This document shows positions 16,537 through 25,817 of a stretch of DNA of 64,000 nucleotides, one piece after another. The position numbers were made by a program, and so were the translations under genes. The stretch is taken from the NCBI GenBank assembly GCA_944383325.1, contig CALWPC010000027.1, positions 180,534 to 244,533 on the forward strand, written 5' to 3'. The stretch comes from an uncultured Lachnospiraceae bacterium. GTDB lineage: Bacteria > Bacillota > Clostridia > Lachnospirales > Lachnospiraceae. How positions within the stretch are numbered: the first letter of the stretch is position 1; every line of letters begins with the position of its first letter. The notes under the pieces are model-generated. The model worked only from the letters and a program-made list of their open reading frames with translations. It did not search any database and was not told where the DNA came from.

Positions 16537-18198
16537 GTGGCAATAAACACAGTTAGTGCGGAGACACTGGCAAAGATGTTTCTGGCAGGAGCTGCCAATC
16601 TGGAATCAAAAAAAGAGTGGATTAACGAACTGAATGTCTTTCCGGTGCCGGACGGCGATACGGGTACCAATATGACGATGACGATCATGTCGGCTGCAAA
16701 GGAAGTGTCTGCGCTTGAGGAAGTGACGATGGAGAATCTGGCCAAGGCGATTTCAAGCGGTTCTCTGCGCGGCGCGCGCGGAAATTCGGGCGTTATTCTC
16801 TCTCAGCTGTTCCGAGGTTTTACAAAAGTAGTGAAAAAGAACGCCGGACAGGAGTTATCCTGCGAGGAATTGGCGGTAGCGGCGCAGAAAGCAGTCGAGA
16901 CAGCATATAAAGCGGTGATGAAGCCGAAAGAGGGCACGATTCTGACCGTGGCAAAGGGCATTGCGGAGAAAGCCTCCGAGCTTGTGTTGGAGGGAGAGCA
17001 GGATGTCGACATCTTTATGCAGAAGGTAATCGCGCATGCGCAGGAGGTGCTTGACAAAACGCCGGATATGCTGCCGGTTCTCAAGCAGGCCGGCGTAGTA
17101 GATTCCGGCGGTCAGGGTCTGGTTGTCGTGCTTCAGGGCGCATATGACGGTTTGTTGGGAAAAGAAATTTCATTGGATGTGGCGGCGAATGAGCGTCCGT
17201 CTTCCCGGACGTCGGCAGGTACGGCGCAGGCGGAAACAGAGATTACATTTGGCTACTGTACGGAATTTATTATTAAACTGCAAGCTCCGTTTACAAACAG
17301 ACAGGAACAGCAGTTTAAGGCGTATCTGGAATCAATCGGTGATTCGATTGTATGCGTGGCTATGGACGATCTGGTGAAAGTGCATGTGCATACGAATGAG
17401 CCTGGAAATGCAATTCAGAAAGGATTGTCTTACGGCGAGCTGACCGCGATGAAGATCGATAATATGCGCGAAGAGCACAATGAACGGCTCAAGCTTCAGG
17501 AAGAACAAGAGGAGCAGAAGCCCGTACAGACGCCGCGCAAGAATATTGGTTTTGTGTGTGTGTCGGTCGGGGCAGGGTTGAATGAGATTTTTGAAAGCCT
17601 CGGCGTCGATGTTACGATTGAAGGCGGGCAGACGATGAATCCCAGTACGGAGGACGTCTTAAATGCGGTCAATCAAGTGAACGCCGATCATGTATTTATA
17701 CTGCCAAATAATAAAAATATCATTTTGGCGGCAAACCAGGCGAGGGATCTCTCAAAAGACAGAGAAGTGATTGTGCTGCCGACTACGACGGTTCCGCAGG
17801 GCATTGCGGCGATGATTGCATTTACGGAGGATCTGTCTGCACAGGAGAATGAGGCGGTTATGCAGGAGGAAATTGCCCATATCAAAACCGGACAGATCAC
17901 TTACGCGGTGCGCGACACTCAAATAGACGGGAAGAATATCAGCAAGGATGATATTATGGGTATTGGCGACGGATCTATTTTGGCTGTCGGTTCGGACATT
18001 GAACGTACCGCGGTGGATCTGATTGCAGAATTGGTAGATGACAGTTCCGAGCTGATCAGTATCTATTATGGTGAGGAAATTACTGAGGACGAGGCGGGTG
18101 CGCTGGCTGAAAAGATTGTGCAGTTATATCCCAAATGCGATGTGGAGCTCCAGTACGGCGGTCAGCCTATTTATTATTATATCATTTCTGTGGAATAG
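16537..18198 (+). CDS. fakA: DAK phosphatase-domain protein, fatty acid kinase catalytic subunit-like
   Basis: A 553-residue FakA/YloV homologue. The N-terminal Dak-type kinase domain has NVFPVPDGDTGTNM (Asp residues about 39 and 41 bind Mg-ATP) and a glycine-rich SGSLRGARGNSGVILSQ loop. A middle domain follows from about residue 245, then a C-terminal DegV-like domain. With a FakB carrier it phosphorylates exogenous fatty acids for the PlsX/PlsY route; plsX and plsY are both in this window, but no separate fakB is seen. The start is GTG 16537 with AAGGAGG eight bases upstream; a longer in-frame start at 16492 overlaps the upstream gene and lacks a site. Confidence 0.9.
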   Translation: MAINTVSAETLAKMFLAGAANLESKKEWINELNVFPVPDGDTGTNMTMTIMSAAKEVSALEEVTMENLAKAISSGSLRGARGNSGVILSQLFRGFTKVVKKNAGQELSCEELAVAAQKAVETAYKAVMKPKEGTILTVAKGIAEKASELVLEGEQDVDIFMQKVIAHAQEVLDKTPDMLPVLKQAGVVDSGGQGLVVVLQGAYDGLLGKEISLDVAANERPSSRTSAGTAQAETEITFGYCTEFIIKLQAPFTNRQEQQFKAYLESIGDSIVCVAMDDLVKVHVHTNEPGNAIQKGLSYGELTAMKIDNMREEHNERLKLQEEQEEQKPVQTPRKNIGFVCVSVGAGLNEIFESLGVDVTIEGGQTMNPSTEDVLNAVNQVNADHVFILPNNKNIILAANQARDLSKDREVIVLPTTTVPQGIAAMIAFTEDLSAQENEAVMQEEIAHIKTGQITYAVRDTQIDGKNISKDDIMGIGDGSILAVGSDIERTAVDLIAELVDDSSELISIYYGEEITEDEAGALAEKIVQLYPKCDVELQYGGQPIYYYIISVE

Positions 18199-18220
18199 AA
18201 GTTTCGGATTTTTAGAAAAA

Positions 18221-18279
18221 TCGGCATTCTGAGTGCGCGCGGTGAGGATTGCCAGGCGCGCTTGGAAGCCGGTTTTTTG
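18221..18279 (+). terminator. Rho-independent terminator after fakA
   Basis: Long imperfect stem: outer CGGCATTC paired with GGAAGCCG and inner GCGCGC pairs, followed by six T residues. It separates fakA from recG, although both point the same way. Confidence 0.6.
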
Positions 18280-18321
18280 TTTCAGTCATAGACATTCCGA
18301 ACACAGAAGGGAGGAAGGGTG

Positions 18322-20379
18322 ATGAAGGTTGACAGTCCGCTGCGTGATATTAAAGGAGTGGGACCGAAAACACAGATGCTGCTAGAAAAACTGGGTCTGT
18401 TTACGGCGCGGGATCTGATTACCTTTTTTCCGCGTGATTATGAACACTTTGGGCCTCCGGTTGATGAAACGGAACTGATCGAAGGTCAAATCGGTGTTGT
18501 GGAAGGATTTGTGACTGCAAGGCCGAAAGTGCGTCCGTCGGGTGTGCGCCGAATTGTGACGGCTGCAGTGAATGTGAACGGACGCCGTGTGGATATGCAG
18601 TGGTTTAATATGCCGTTTTTATCAAATACGCTTCAGGTTGGCGGATGCTATGTATTTCGCGGAACATGTGAGTTGCGGGGCTCTCACATGGTATTGGTGC
18701 AGCCTGAAATTTACACGGCGGGCGAATATGAAAAAAAACAGGATACGCTGCAGCCGTTATATGCGCTCACAAAAGGGCTGACAAATAAACAAATTATACG
18801 GTATATGCGTCTTGTACTGGATGAGTTAAGCGGTGATGATTCATTTTGGACAGAGTGGCTTCCGGAGCGTATTGTGCAGACATATCGCCTGCCCGGATTC
18901 CGCGAGGCGCTTACGGGCATTCATTTTCCAAAATCGGGGGAAGCGCTTGTATCTGCGCGCAGGCGGCTTGTATTTGATGAGTTTTTTGTGTTTTTATACC
19001 GTATCGAGCTGCAGCGCAGGCAGCATGCGGTGTCAAGTAACGGTTTTTGTATGCGAAACACGCCTCAGATCGATGCCTTTCTCAGATCGCTGCCCTTTCA
19101 GCTGACTGATGATCAGCAAAAAGTCTGGCAGGAAATGAGTGAGGATTGTGAGGGTCCGCATCTGATGAACCGGATGATTCAGGGCGAGGTGGGTTCCGGG
19201 AAAACCATTTTAGCAGCACTGGGCTGTCTTTTGGCAGTTTCCAATGGATTTCAGGCTGCAATCATGGCGCCCACGGAGGTATTGGCGGAGCAACACTACA
19301 GGGAATTGTGTACGTTGTTTCACAATGCGGGAGTTTCCGGTTCGATCTGTCTTCTGACGGGTTCTCTGTCCGGCGCACAGAAACGGCATGTTCGCGAACA
19401 GATTGCAAGGGGAGACGCCGATTTGATCATAGGAACACATGCGTTGATTCAGGAGCAGGTAGAGTTTGCCCGCTTAGCATTTGTCGTGACGGACGAGCAG
19501 CACCGCTTCGGTGTGACTCAGCGGCAGACGTTGGCGGAAAAAGGAAGAATGCCACATGTTCTGGTCATGAGCGCGACGCCAATTCCGAGAACACTGGCTC
19601 TGCTTTTATATGGAGATCTGGACTTATCGGTCATTCGTCAGTTGCCGGTCGGCCGTTTGCCGATTAAAAATTGTGTGATTCCCAGTCAAAAGCGAAAGTC
19701 GGCATATCGGTTTTTGTGCGGAGAGGTTGCCAAGGGCAGGCAGGTATATATTATTTGTCCGCTTGTTGAGGCAAGCGAATCCATTGATGCAGAAAATGTG
19801 ACTGATTATGCAGAACAGCTGCGCCACACTTTGCCGCCGGACATTCGCATTTCGACGCTGCATGGAAGAATGCACGGACATGAAAAAAATGAGCGAATGA
19901 AACAATTTGCCAACCATGAAATTGATGTTCTTGTTTCTACCACAGTTATTGAGGTGGGGGTCAATGTGCCGAATGCGACGGTGATGATCATTGAAAATGC
20001 AGAGCGCTTTGGACTGGCGCAGCTTCATCAGCTCCGCGGACGTGTCGGGCGGGGAGAACATCAGTCCTATTGCATTTTTGTCAATGGGAGCAGTCAGGAC
20101 GCGGAAAACGAGCGTTTATCCGTGATGCAGCAGTCGAATGACGGATTTCTGATTGCCAAGAAAGACTTAGAACTGCGGGGGCCGGGAGATTTGTTGGGCG
20201 TGCGCCAGAGCGGAATGATGAATTTTAAAATTGCGGATGTGTTTGCCGATATGGACGTGTTATTGGAGGCAAAAGAATGTGTGCAGATGATGTTTGACAA
20301 AGACAGCGGAATAAACCATGCGGAACAACAGACGGTGATGGAGCATGTCGTCTCTGATCAGAATCATCTGACGCTCTGA
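18322..20379 (+). CDS. recG: ATP-dependent DNA helicase RecG
   Basis: A 685-residue branch-migration helicase that regresses stalled forks and processes Holliday junctions. The N-terminal wedge region opens with LRDIKGVGPKT. Helicase motifs are Walker A GEVGSGKT (about 288-295), APTEVLAEQHY (Ia), DEQHRFG (DExH box), SATPIPRT (III) and QLRGRVGR (VI), ending with the TRG-type region LLGVRQSG. The length is normal. I prefer ATG 18322 over the GTG three bases earlier; GGGAGGAAGG lies upstream. In Bacillus recG is followed by fapR-plsX; here an accessory island begins after the next gene. Confidence 0.97.
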   Translation: MKVDSPLRDIKGVGPKTQMLLEKLGLFTARDLITFFPRDYEHFGPPVDETELIEGQIGVVEGFVTARPKVRPSGVRRIVTAAVNVNGRRVDMQWFNMPFLSNTLQVGGCYVFRGTCELRGSHMVLVQPEIYTAGEYEKKQDTLQPLYALTKGLTNKQIIRYMRLVLDELSGDDSFWTEWLPERIVQTYRLPGFREALTGIHFPKSGEALVSARRRLVFDEFFVFLYRIELQRRQHAVSSNGFCMRNTPQIDAFLRSLPFQLTDDQQKVWQEMSEDCEGPHLMNRMIQGEVGSGKTILAALGCLLAVSNGFQAAIMAPTEVLAEQHYRELCTLFHNAGVSGSICLLTGSLSGAQKRHVREQIARGDADLIIGTHALIQEQVEFARLAFVVTDEQHRFGVTQRQTLAEKGRMPHVLVMSATPIPRTLALLLYGDLDLSVIRQLPVGRLPIKNCVIPSQKRKSAYRFLCGEVAKGRQVYIICPLVEASESIDAENVTDYAEQLRHTLPPDIRISTLHGRMHGHEKNERMKQFANHEIDVLVSTTVIEVGVNVPNATVMIIENAERFGLAQLHQLRGRVGRGEHQSYCIFVNGSSQDAENERLSVMQQSNDGFLIAKKDLELRGPGDLLGVRQSGMMNFKIADVFADMDVLLEAKECVQMMFDKDSGINHAEQQTVMEHVVSDQNHLTL

Positions 20380-20435
20380 TTGTTTCTGCTAGCAAAATTG
20401 ATACAGATTATTAAATAAATTGTAATATAAGTTCA

Positions 20436-20464
20436 TTCTAATAGTAATGAGTTTGCGATATAAT
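20436..20464 (+). promoter_or_regulatory. Weak candidate promoter for the deacetylase gene
   Basis: Perfect TATAAT at 20459-20464, but only a poor -35 (TTCTAA at 20436-20441, 17-base spacing). The surrounding stretch is very AT-rich, so another sigma factor is possible. Confidence 0.3.
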
Positions 20465-20498
20465 AAATAAGATTTTATACGGAATGAGGAGAAAACAT

Positions 20499-21935
20499 AT
20501 GGACGAAAAGCAGTTAATTAATGGAAAAATCGTCAATGCGACTCCAGAGGAGATTCAAAAGCGCCGGGAATTATTGAGAGCAAAAAAGCGACGCTCACAT
20601 TATATTCATGTCGGACTGGCCGTTTTGGCGGTTGTCGTTGTGATGGGAGCTGTCTTTGGCCTTTATAAATGGTTTTCGGCTGACGATGGAGCTGTGGCGG
20701 CCAGAAGCACGCAGCAGCCGACGGAGGATCCGAGGGAAGCATTTCGGGACGAGGCAATCGCTAGCGCCGAACAGTTGGCGGCAGGGTATGATTATGAACA
20801 GGCGGTTGCGGTTCTACAGCAGATTGAGGGATATGAAAACGATACGAAAGTGTCAAATTTGATTTCTCAGTATCAGGCGCAGCAGGATGCGCTCGTCGAG
20901 TATCCGATCAGCGAAGTGACGCATATTTTTTTCCATACGCTGATTAATAACTGTGATAAGGTATTTGACGGAGATTACAAGCAGGGCGATTATAATCAGG
21001 TTATGACAACTGTGGAAGAGTTTAACGCAATTATGCAGTCGATGTACGACCGCGGTTACGTGCTTGTAGAATTGAGTGACATGGCCGGTTTTGAGACGGC
21101 GGAGGACGGCACACAGGTATGGACAGAAAAAAAATTGCTGCTTCCGGAAGGAAAGAAAGCGTTTGTGCTGTCGCAGGATGACGTTTCCTATTATGAATAT
21201 ATGGAAGGAGATGGTTATCCGTCCCGCCTTTTGATTGGCGAAGACGGGCGTATCACCAATGAGGTCATTAACGATGACGGCACGGCTTCTTACGGATCGT
21301 TTGATCTTGTTCCGCTGTTGGAAGATTTTATTGCGGCGCACCCTGATTTTTCTTATAAAGGCGCGCGAGGTTATCTTGCTCTCACGGGATACGACGGGAT
21401 TTTGGGCTATCGCACAGCGGATAAATATAAAGAGTCTCTGGGTGAGGAAGAATGGCAGCGGCAGGTGGAAGAGTGCAAACAGGTTGTCAACCGGCTGTTG
21501 GAACAGGGATGGGAGTTTGCAAGCCACAGTTGGGGACACTTAAATCTCGGACAGGTCAGCTACAGTACGTTTGTCAGCGACTCGGAAAAGTGGGAAGCGC
21601 AGGTGCGGCCGCTCCTGGAAAATAACGGAACCTATAAAGTGGATACAATGATTTTTGCATTTGGCAATGACATTGGATCATGGACGCCGTATACAAGTCA
21701 GAACGAGCGCTTTTTATACCTCAGAGATCGAGGATTCCATTATTTTTGCAATGTGGACAGCAGTCAGACATGGGTGCAAAATAACAGCGAATTACAATAT
21801 CTCCGTCAGGGAAGACGTAATTTGGACGGACAGCGAATGTGGCAGGATATGACGGACGACAGTGTGGATTATCTGTCGGATTTGTTTGATGTCAATGCGG
21901 TGTTTGATCAGCGTCGTCCTACTCCGGTGGAATAG
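20499..21935 (+). CDS. Membrane-anchored polysaccharide deacetylase-like protein
   Basis: A 478-residue protein with a cytoplasmic basic N-terminus, one membrane segment (about 38-57), a short Ser/Thr/Gln-rich stretch, a helical pair and a C-terminal NodB-type deacetylase domain. The active-site signatures are SQDD (about 225-228; metal-binding DD) and SHSWGH (about 341-346; the H-x3-H metal ligands). It should remove acetyl groups from a cell-surface glycan or peptidoglycan; the substrate is unknown. GAGGAG precedes the ATG at 20499. A strong terminator follows, so it is transcriptionally separate from the island downstream. Confidence 0.82.
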   Translation: MDEKQLINGKIVNATPEEIQKRRELLRAKKRRSHYIHVGLAVLAVVVVMGAVFGLYKWFSADDGAVAARSTQQPTEDPREAFRDEAIASAEQLAAGYDYEQAVAVLQQIEGYENDTKVSNLISQYQAQQDALVEYPISEVTHIFFHTLINNCDKVFDGDYKQGDYNQVMTTVEEFNAIMQSMYDRGYVLVELSDMAGFETAEDGTQVWTEKKLLLPEGKKAFVLSQDDVSYYEYMEGDGYPSRLLIGEDGRITNEVINDDGTASYGSFDLVPLLEDFIAAHPDFSYKGARGYLALTGYDGILGYRTADKYKESLGEEEWQRQVEECKQVVNRLLEQGWEFASHSWGHLNLGQVSYSTFVSDSEKWEAQVRPLLENNGTYKVDTMIFAFGNDIGSWTPYTSQNERFLYLRDRGFHYFCNVDSSQTWVQNNSELQYLRQGRRNLDGQRMWQDMTDDSVDYLSDLFDVNAVFDQRRPTPVE

Positions 21936-21950
21936 TGACATAGTGTAAGT

Positions 21951-21988
21951 AAAATCCATCAGACCGAGAGTGGTCTGGTGGATTTTTG
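21951..21988 (+). terminator. Strong rho-independent terminator
   Basis: Twelve-base stem (ATCCATCAGACC with GGTCTGGTGGAT, one G-U pair), GAGAGT loop and a T5 tail. It closes the deacetylase transcript. Confidence 0.88.
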
Positions 21989-22065
21989 CGGATGTGTTTC
22001 GATGTAAGAGGAGGCACATTCAGTTTATCGCTGTTTTTAAATTAAATAAGAATTGGGCGCAACAC

Positions 22066-22103
22066 GCTGTATACAGGATCAGTTCTTGTAGCAGCTTTTT
22101 TAT
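22066..22103 (+). terminator. Weaker second terminator upstream of the island
   Basis: Short stem built on GCTGT and GCAGC with internal mismatches, followed by six T residues. The rest of the 21,989-22,129 stretch shows no gene; a promoter follows. Confidence 0.4.
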
Positions 22104-22129
22104 TCCCTAAATAACCTATATTGTATATA

Positions 22130-22157
22130 TTGACACATTTATACAATATGTTATAAT
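22130..22157 (+). promoter_or_regulatory. Near-consensus promoter of the Tad-like island
   Basis: Perfect TTGACA (22130-22135), 16 bases, perfect TATAAT (22152-22157). The first gene starts 46 bases later with GGGGGAA as ribosome binding site. This is the best-matching sigma-A promoter in the window. Confidence 0.75.
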
Positions 22158-22202
22158 TAAACAAGCGTATAAAAAAAGATTTATGAAAAAAGGGGGAATT
22201 TT

Positions 22203-22694
22203 ATGGACTGCAAAAGTCAGCAATCGCGCAAATATTCTTACGGATGCACGAAATATTTAATGAAACAGTATCGGGCGGCGTCAATGTGGCTTCATTATCA
22301 GCAGCAGTTTTCTGAGGAGGATTCACAGTTGTACAATTTGATTCTTACCAGGTGGATGCTGCGGCGCCTGGAATTTTTGATCGATTATATCCGCGTGCAT
22401 CATCCGTGCGGAGAAAAATATTATCAGACATTATATTATGTTTATATGAATGAGAGAAAATTAGACAAAACGGTGTTGTTGGATCGCATCGGAGTTCGGG
22501 CGGTCGGACATACCGTCACAGAGGCGACCAGATACCGTTGGCAGCGGGAGGCGCTTTGTATTTTGGATGAATGGCTTTGGAAGTGCAATGATGAGTGCGC
22601 AGCAAAATATTTTGAGTTTATGGAAATCTATTCGGACGGTTTGGTGCCGTCCTGTGTATCTGAACTGAAAACGAGTTATCCACAAATTATGTGA
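22203..22694 (+). CDS. Hypothetical protein at head of Tad-like island
   Basis: A 163-residue soluble protein rich in Trp, Tyr and Cys, with no signal or membrane segment. The profile is all-helical. The middle (YYQTLYYVYMNERKLDKTVL, about 80-99) followed by GHTVTEATRYRWQREAL recalls the sigma-70 region 4-like or ArpU/RinA-type phage regulators, in which a helix-turn-helix follows a helical core. That resemblance is weak, so I do not assign a function. It is the first gene behind the strong promoter and is separated by 192 bases containing a hairpin from the pilus-like genes, a position suiting a regulator. Confidence 0.55.
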   Translation: MDCKSQQSRKYSYGCTKYLMKQYRAASMWLHYQQQFSEEDSQLYNLILTRWMLRRLEFLIDYIRVHHPCGEKYYQTLYYVYMNERKLDKTVLLDRIGVRAVGHTVTEATRYRWQREALCILDEWLWKCNDECAAKYFEFMEIYSDGLVPSCVSELKTSYPQIM

Positions 22695-22838
22695 ATATGT
22701 TAATAAAATGATTGTAAAATAATTGTACTCACGTACTTTTTTTGAAAGGAGATCTTTAATATACTTCGTTTGTAATTACTGATTCCGCTTGCTTTTCTGG
22801 CCCCGGGGAGGCGGGATTGGATTTACAGAACAGGAGAT

Positions 22839-22858
22839 GGGCCGTCCTGAAACGGCCC
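22839..22858 (+). promoter_or_regulatory. GC-rich hairpin in leader of the pilus-like genes
   Basis: GGGCCGT/ACGGCCC stem with a six-base loop, 29 bases before the first micro-protein ATG. No T tract follows, so it is more likely an mRNA stability or leader element than a terminator. The rest of 22,695-22,886 contains no gene that I can support. Confidence 0.4.
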
Positions 22859-22886
22859 GAATACATTATGTGAGGAGTGGTTATTT

Positions 22887-23075
22887 ATGCAGGAGTTTTT
22901 ACGGGAAAATGGCCAGATTGTGATGATGGTGATTGTTGTCGCCGTTTTGGTTGCGCTTGTGGTCGCTTTAAGTCCGACGGCATCAAAGGCAATTAAAGAT
23001 GCGTTTGAAAATGTGAGCAGTGTGGGCGTAGATGTTGTGGTGCCGACATTTGATCCGGCGTCAGTTGTTCGTTAG
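22887..23075 (+). CDS. Island micro-protein 1, pilin-like candidate
   Basis: 62 residues. A nine-residue N-terminus MQEFLRENG leads straight into a membrane helix (about 10-30), then a short amphipathic and hydrophobic tail. The same layout, with Gly at residue 9 and Glu/Gln at 7, recurs in four other proteins of this island. The helix-plus-tail length is like that of Tad Flp pilins, but the acidic leader and missing Glu at position +5 do not match the standard prepilin site. Possible major subunit of an appendage; that is inference from context. GAGGAG lies upstream. Confidence 0.72.
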   Translation: MQEFLRENGQIVMMVIVVAVLVALVVALSPTASKAIKDAFENVSSVGVDVVVPTFDPASVVR

Positions 23076-23087
23076 TGAGGGAAAGGT

Positions 23088-23246
23088 ATGCAGGAATTTA
23101 TCCGGGAAAACGGGCAGGTGATTTTAGCAGTCATCGCAATTTCTGCCCTTGTGGCGCTCATGGTCAAGCTTGCTCCGGAAGTCAGCGATTCGGTTGTCCG
23201 TGTTGTCCGCAAGATGATCGAGGCAGCCGGAGGTGACGGCGTGTGA
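23088..23246 (+). CDS. Island micro-protein 2, paralogue of micro-protein 1
   Basis: 52 residues, starting MQEFIRENGQ and continuing into a membrane helix (about 10-27) and an amphipathic tail (SDSVVRVVRKMIEAAGG). It is plainly homologous to micro-protein 1 (MQEFLRENGQ), so the two form a tandem duplication. Its ATG has AAAGG upstream and its TGA overlaps the GTG of the ATPase gene by four bases, indicating translational coupling to the motor protein. Confidence 0.75.
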   Translation: MQEFIRENGQVILAVIAISALVALMVKLAPEVSDSVVRVVRKMIEAAGGDGV

Positions 23247-24256
23247 AGAAGCTTTGGATTCCGGAGGAGTCGTTTGGTGTTCTGCTTCCGTTGATTCAGA
23301 ACGAACAGATTACAGATCTTAACTGGAGTCAGGGACTGTGGGTAGATCATCTCTATAAGGGAAGATACCGTTGTCATGATGTTGTGTTGTCTAAGTTATT
23401 TTTGGAACAGTTTTCCGCCCGGTTGTCCAATTTAATGAATGTGCAGTTTAATAAAAATCATCCGCTGCTCGAGGCGGAAACGGATGAACTGCGTATTTCC
23501 ATTCTCCATGAATCCGTCACGAATACGGGCCTCAGTCTCTCTATTCGCAAGACGCCTGCGAGGCGGAGATTACAGAGAGACCGCATGCTGTTAGAGCAAT
23601 ATTGCACCGGGGAGGCGGAAGCGTTTTTAGCGAATTGTGTACGTGCGCATATGACTTGCATGATCGGAGGTCTTGTGGGTACGGGTAAGACAGAACTTCT
23701 AAAATATATGACAAAAGAAATTCCCGATTATGAGCGGGTGTGGACCATTGAGGACACACTGGAGATACGGTATTCAAAAATCAATCCCGGCAAAGATTGT
23801 GTCGAAGTTAAGGTGCAGGATGTGTTTGATTATCGTATGGCTCTGAAGGCGAGTAAGAGGCAGATGCCCAAATGGGTTCTTGTCGCTGAAGTTCGCAGTA
23901 CAGAGGTCGTGTACCTGTTTGAAAACATTTCGGCGGGAATTCACTGTATTTCAACGCTGCACCTGGACGATATAAGTCGTCTTCCGGATCGTCTGAAAAA
24001 TATGGGGGTTCATGTGGAGGAATGTGATATATATTCTTTTATTAACATTGGAATTTTGCTTGAGTCGGCGATTACCGAGAGGGGAATTGTCCGAAAAATC
24101 GCTCAGATTATGGCGTTTTCAAGAGTGGAGGAACAGAATCGGAAAGTCATGCTCTATGAGGACGGGCGGGTATTGGAGAGGAAATTGCCGCCGGATTTGG
24201 AGAGGAAATTTATCAAAGCGGGAATTTCAGATCCGTGGAAGAGAAATATGGGGTGA
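23243..24256 (+). CDS. TadA/CpaF/VirB11-type secretion ATPase
   Basis: A 337-residue motor ATPase of the type II/IV secretion superfamily. Walker A is GGLVGTGKTE (142-151); the Asp box region is WTIEDTLEIRY; Walker B-like is VLVAEVRSTE (family usually GEVRG); the His box is HCISTLHLDD. It is shorter than usual TadA/CpaF proteins (about 400-500 residues), mainly because the N-terminal extension is reduced. It would power assembly of pilin-like subunits through the adjacent TadB/C-like membrane protein. The start is GTG 23243, overlapping the previous stop, with GGAGGTG upstream. Confidence 0.88.
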   Translation: MKKLWIPEESFGVLLPLIQNEQITDLNWSQGLWVDHLYKGRYRCHDVVLSKLFLEQFSARLSNLMNVQFNKNHPLLEAETDELRISILHESVTNTGLSLSIRKTPARRRLQRDRMLLEQYCTGEAEAFLANCVRAHMTCMIGGLVGTGKTELLKYMTKEIPDYERVWTIEDTLEIRYSKINPGKDCVEVKVQDVFDYRMALKASKRQMPKWVLVAEVRSTEVVYLFENISAGIHCISTLHLDDISRLPDRLKNMGVHVEECDIYSFINIGILLESAITERGIVRKIAQIMAFSRVEEQNRKVMLYEDGRVLERKLPPDLERKFIKAGISDPWKRNMG

Positions 24257-24261
24257 AACGT

Positions 24262-25809
24262 ATGCTGAAGCGGAGAAATAAAAAACCGGGAAAACGCAAA
24301 AAAATACTGACTCCAATTGCCGCAATGAAAAAAGAAGTGCGGGCATATGGGTTTTCTTTTTCGCTGCGGGCATATTTTAAGCAGCTGTTTGCCGTGTGTG
24401 TGGGCGTGCTGCTGATCGGATTTGGATATTCTCTTCGCATGCCGTTTTTATTGTCTCTGGCGGTGATGGTGACTCTGATGCTTCCGAAATTGATTCTTGT
24501 TCAGTTTCGGTATGTGTATGAACAGCAGCGATTTGAAAACGCCGTACTTTATATGGAACAAATGATTTATTCGATGCAGAAGCTGCCAAAGATTCGAGAG
24601 GCCATTGCAGATGCAGCGAGTATCAGTGATCCGGCTATGCAGCACTTGCTGCAGCAGGTGTTGGAGCGAATCGATCAGGGGCAGGATGTGGCAATCTATG
24701 AGGTGGCGTTCACGATGATTGAAGAGCAATATGGATGTCAGAAAATGGAAAGTCTGCACCGTTTCTTTCTCCAACTGGAAGTTCAGGGCAGCCAGGCGGA
24801 GAATTATCTGCAAATTCTGCATGAAGATTTGAAAAGATGGGTGATCCGAGTCTACGACTTTCAAAAAGATGTCAAGAAAATAAAGAGAAATGTCTTGTTG
24901 TCAGTCGCTGTTGCGCTGTTGTCAAGTAGTCTGATGACCAGGTTGGTGCCCGCACAGTATTCCTTTACCGGCAGTTGGTTTTATCAGTGTTTTATCACGG
25001 GAGCGCTTGCCGCGACATTCTTTTTTTACCGTCTGATCCATACAAAGCTCCATGTCTGCTGGCTGACAGTACAAAAAAAGTTGAGCAGGGAAGAAGCAGA
25101 ACATTTATACGAGCGCGCTGTGTTTTATGATCTTGGGAAGGAACAAAAGAAAGCGTTTTGTCTGATGTTATGTTTTGCAGGCATTTCGGCGCTCTTGTGG
25201 TTTTTGTTTCGGCAGGTGTTTGTCGGCTTGGTGTTTGGAGTCAGCGCGGTTTACATGTTTGTTCTGCCGCAGCGGAGAAAAAGACAGTGTCAGCGCCGTG
25301 CGGAGCGTGAAATTGCACAGGCCTATCCTGACTGGCTGCGTGATATTGCGATACATTTACAGTTTGAGACCGTACAGTCGTCTATTTTTTCTTCTTATCC
25401 TCAGGCCGGAGAAATTCTGAAGCCGGAAATACGCAAACTGATGCAGATGTTCGAGCAGTACCCAAATGGGGTGGAACCATATAATTGTTTTCTGGACTCG
25501 TTTTCGCTGCCGGAAATCCGATCTTCTTTTCGAATGCTCTATGCGATTCAAAATCTTGGCAAGGAGGAGACGCAGGCACAGCTGTCCACGCTGATGGAAC
25601 GCAACATGGAACTGGCAGATAAGGCGGAGATATTAAAAAATGAGGATCGTCTGGGCGCTGCGATGTTTCTCATTCATGTGCCTTCCATGATTGGCATGAG
25701 TATTATTGTAGTATGTATTGTGTTACTTTTGACCTCTTTTTCGAGCATTATGAATCAGGCGACGTCGGGGTTGGCTGAGCAGAATATTATTCAAATGCGG
25801 GAGGAGTGA
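24262..25809 (+). CDS. TadB-TadC-like fused integral membrane platform protein
   Basis: A 515-residue membrane protein. After a very basic N-terminus there are two membrane helices (about 40-80), a cytoplasmic helical domain (about 90-205), two further helices (about 215-265), a basic loop, two helices (about 298-335), a second cytoplasmic helical domain (about 345-465) and a final helix (about 475-500). This is two T2SSF-type units in a row, as expected if TadB and TadC were joined. It would form the inner-membrane platform turned by the ATPase. ATG 24262 has GGGGTG upstream; GTG 24253 and 24235 are alternatives. Confidence 0.72.
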   Translation: MLKRRNKKPGKRKKILTPIAAMKKEVRAYGFSFSLRAYFKQLFAVCVGVLLIGFGYSLRMPFLLSLAVMVTLMLPKLILVQFRYVYEQQRFENAVLYMEQMIYSMQKLPKIREAIADAASISDPAMQHLLQQVLERIDQGQDVAIYEVAFTMIEEQYGCQKMESLHRFFLQLEVQGSQAENYLQILHEDLKRWVIRVYDFQKDVKKIKRNVLLSVAVALLSSSLMTRLVPAQYSFTGSWFYQCFITGALAATFFFYRLIHTKLHVCWLTVQKKLSREEAEHLYERAVFYDLGKEQKKAFCLMLCFAGISALLWFLFRQVFVGLVFGVSAVYMFVLPQRRKRQCQRRAEREIAQAYPDWLRDIAIHLQFETVQSSIFSSYPQAGEILKPEIRKLMQMFEQYPNGVEPYNCFLDSFSLPEIRSSFRMLYAIQNLGKEETQAQLSTLMERNMELADKAEILKNEDRLGAAMFLIHVPSMIGMSIIVVCIVLLLTSFSSIMNQATSGLAEQNIIQMREE

Positions 25810-25817
25810 TTGCGGTT

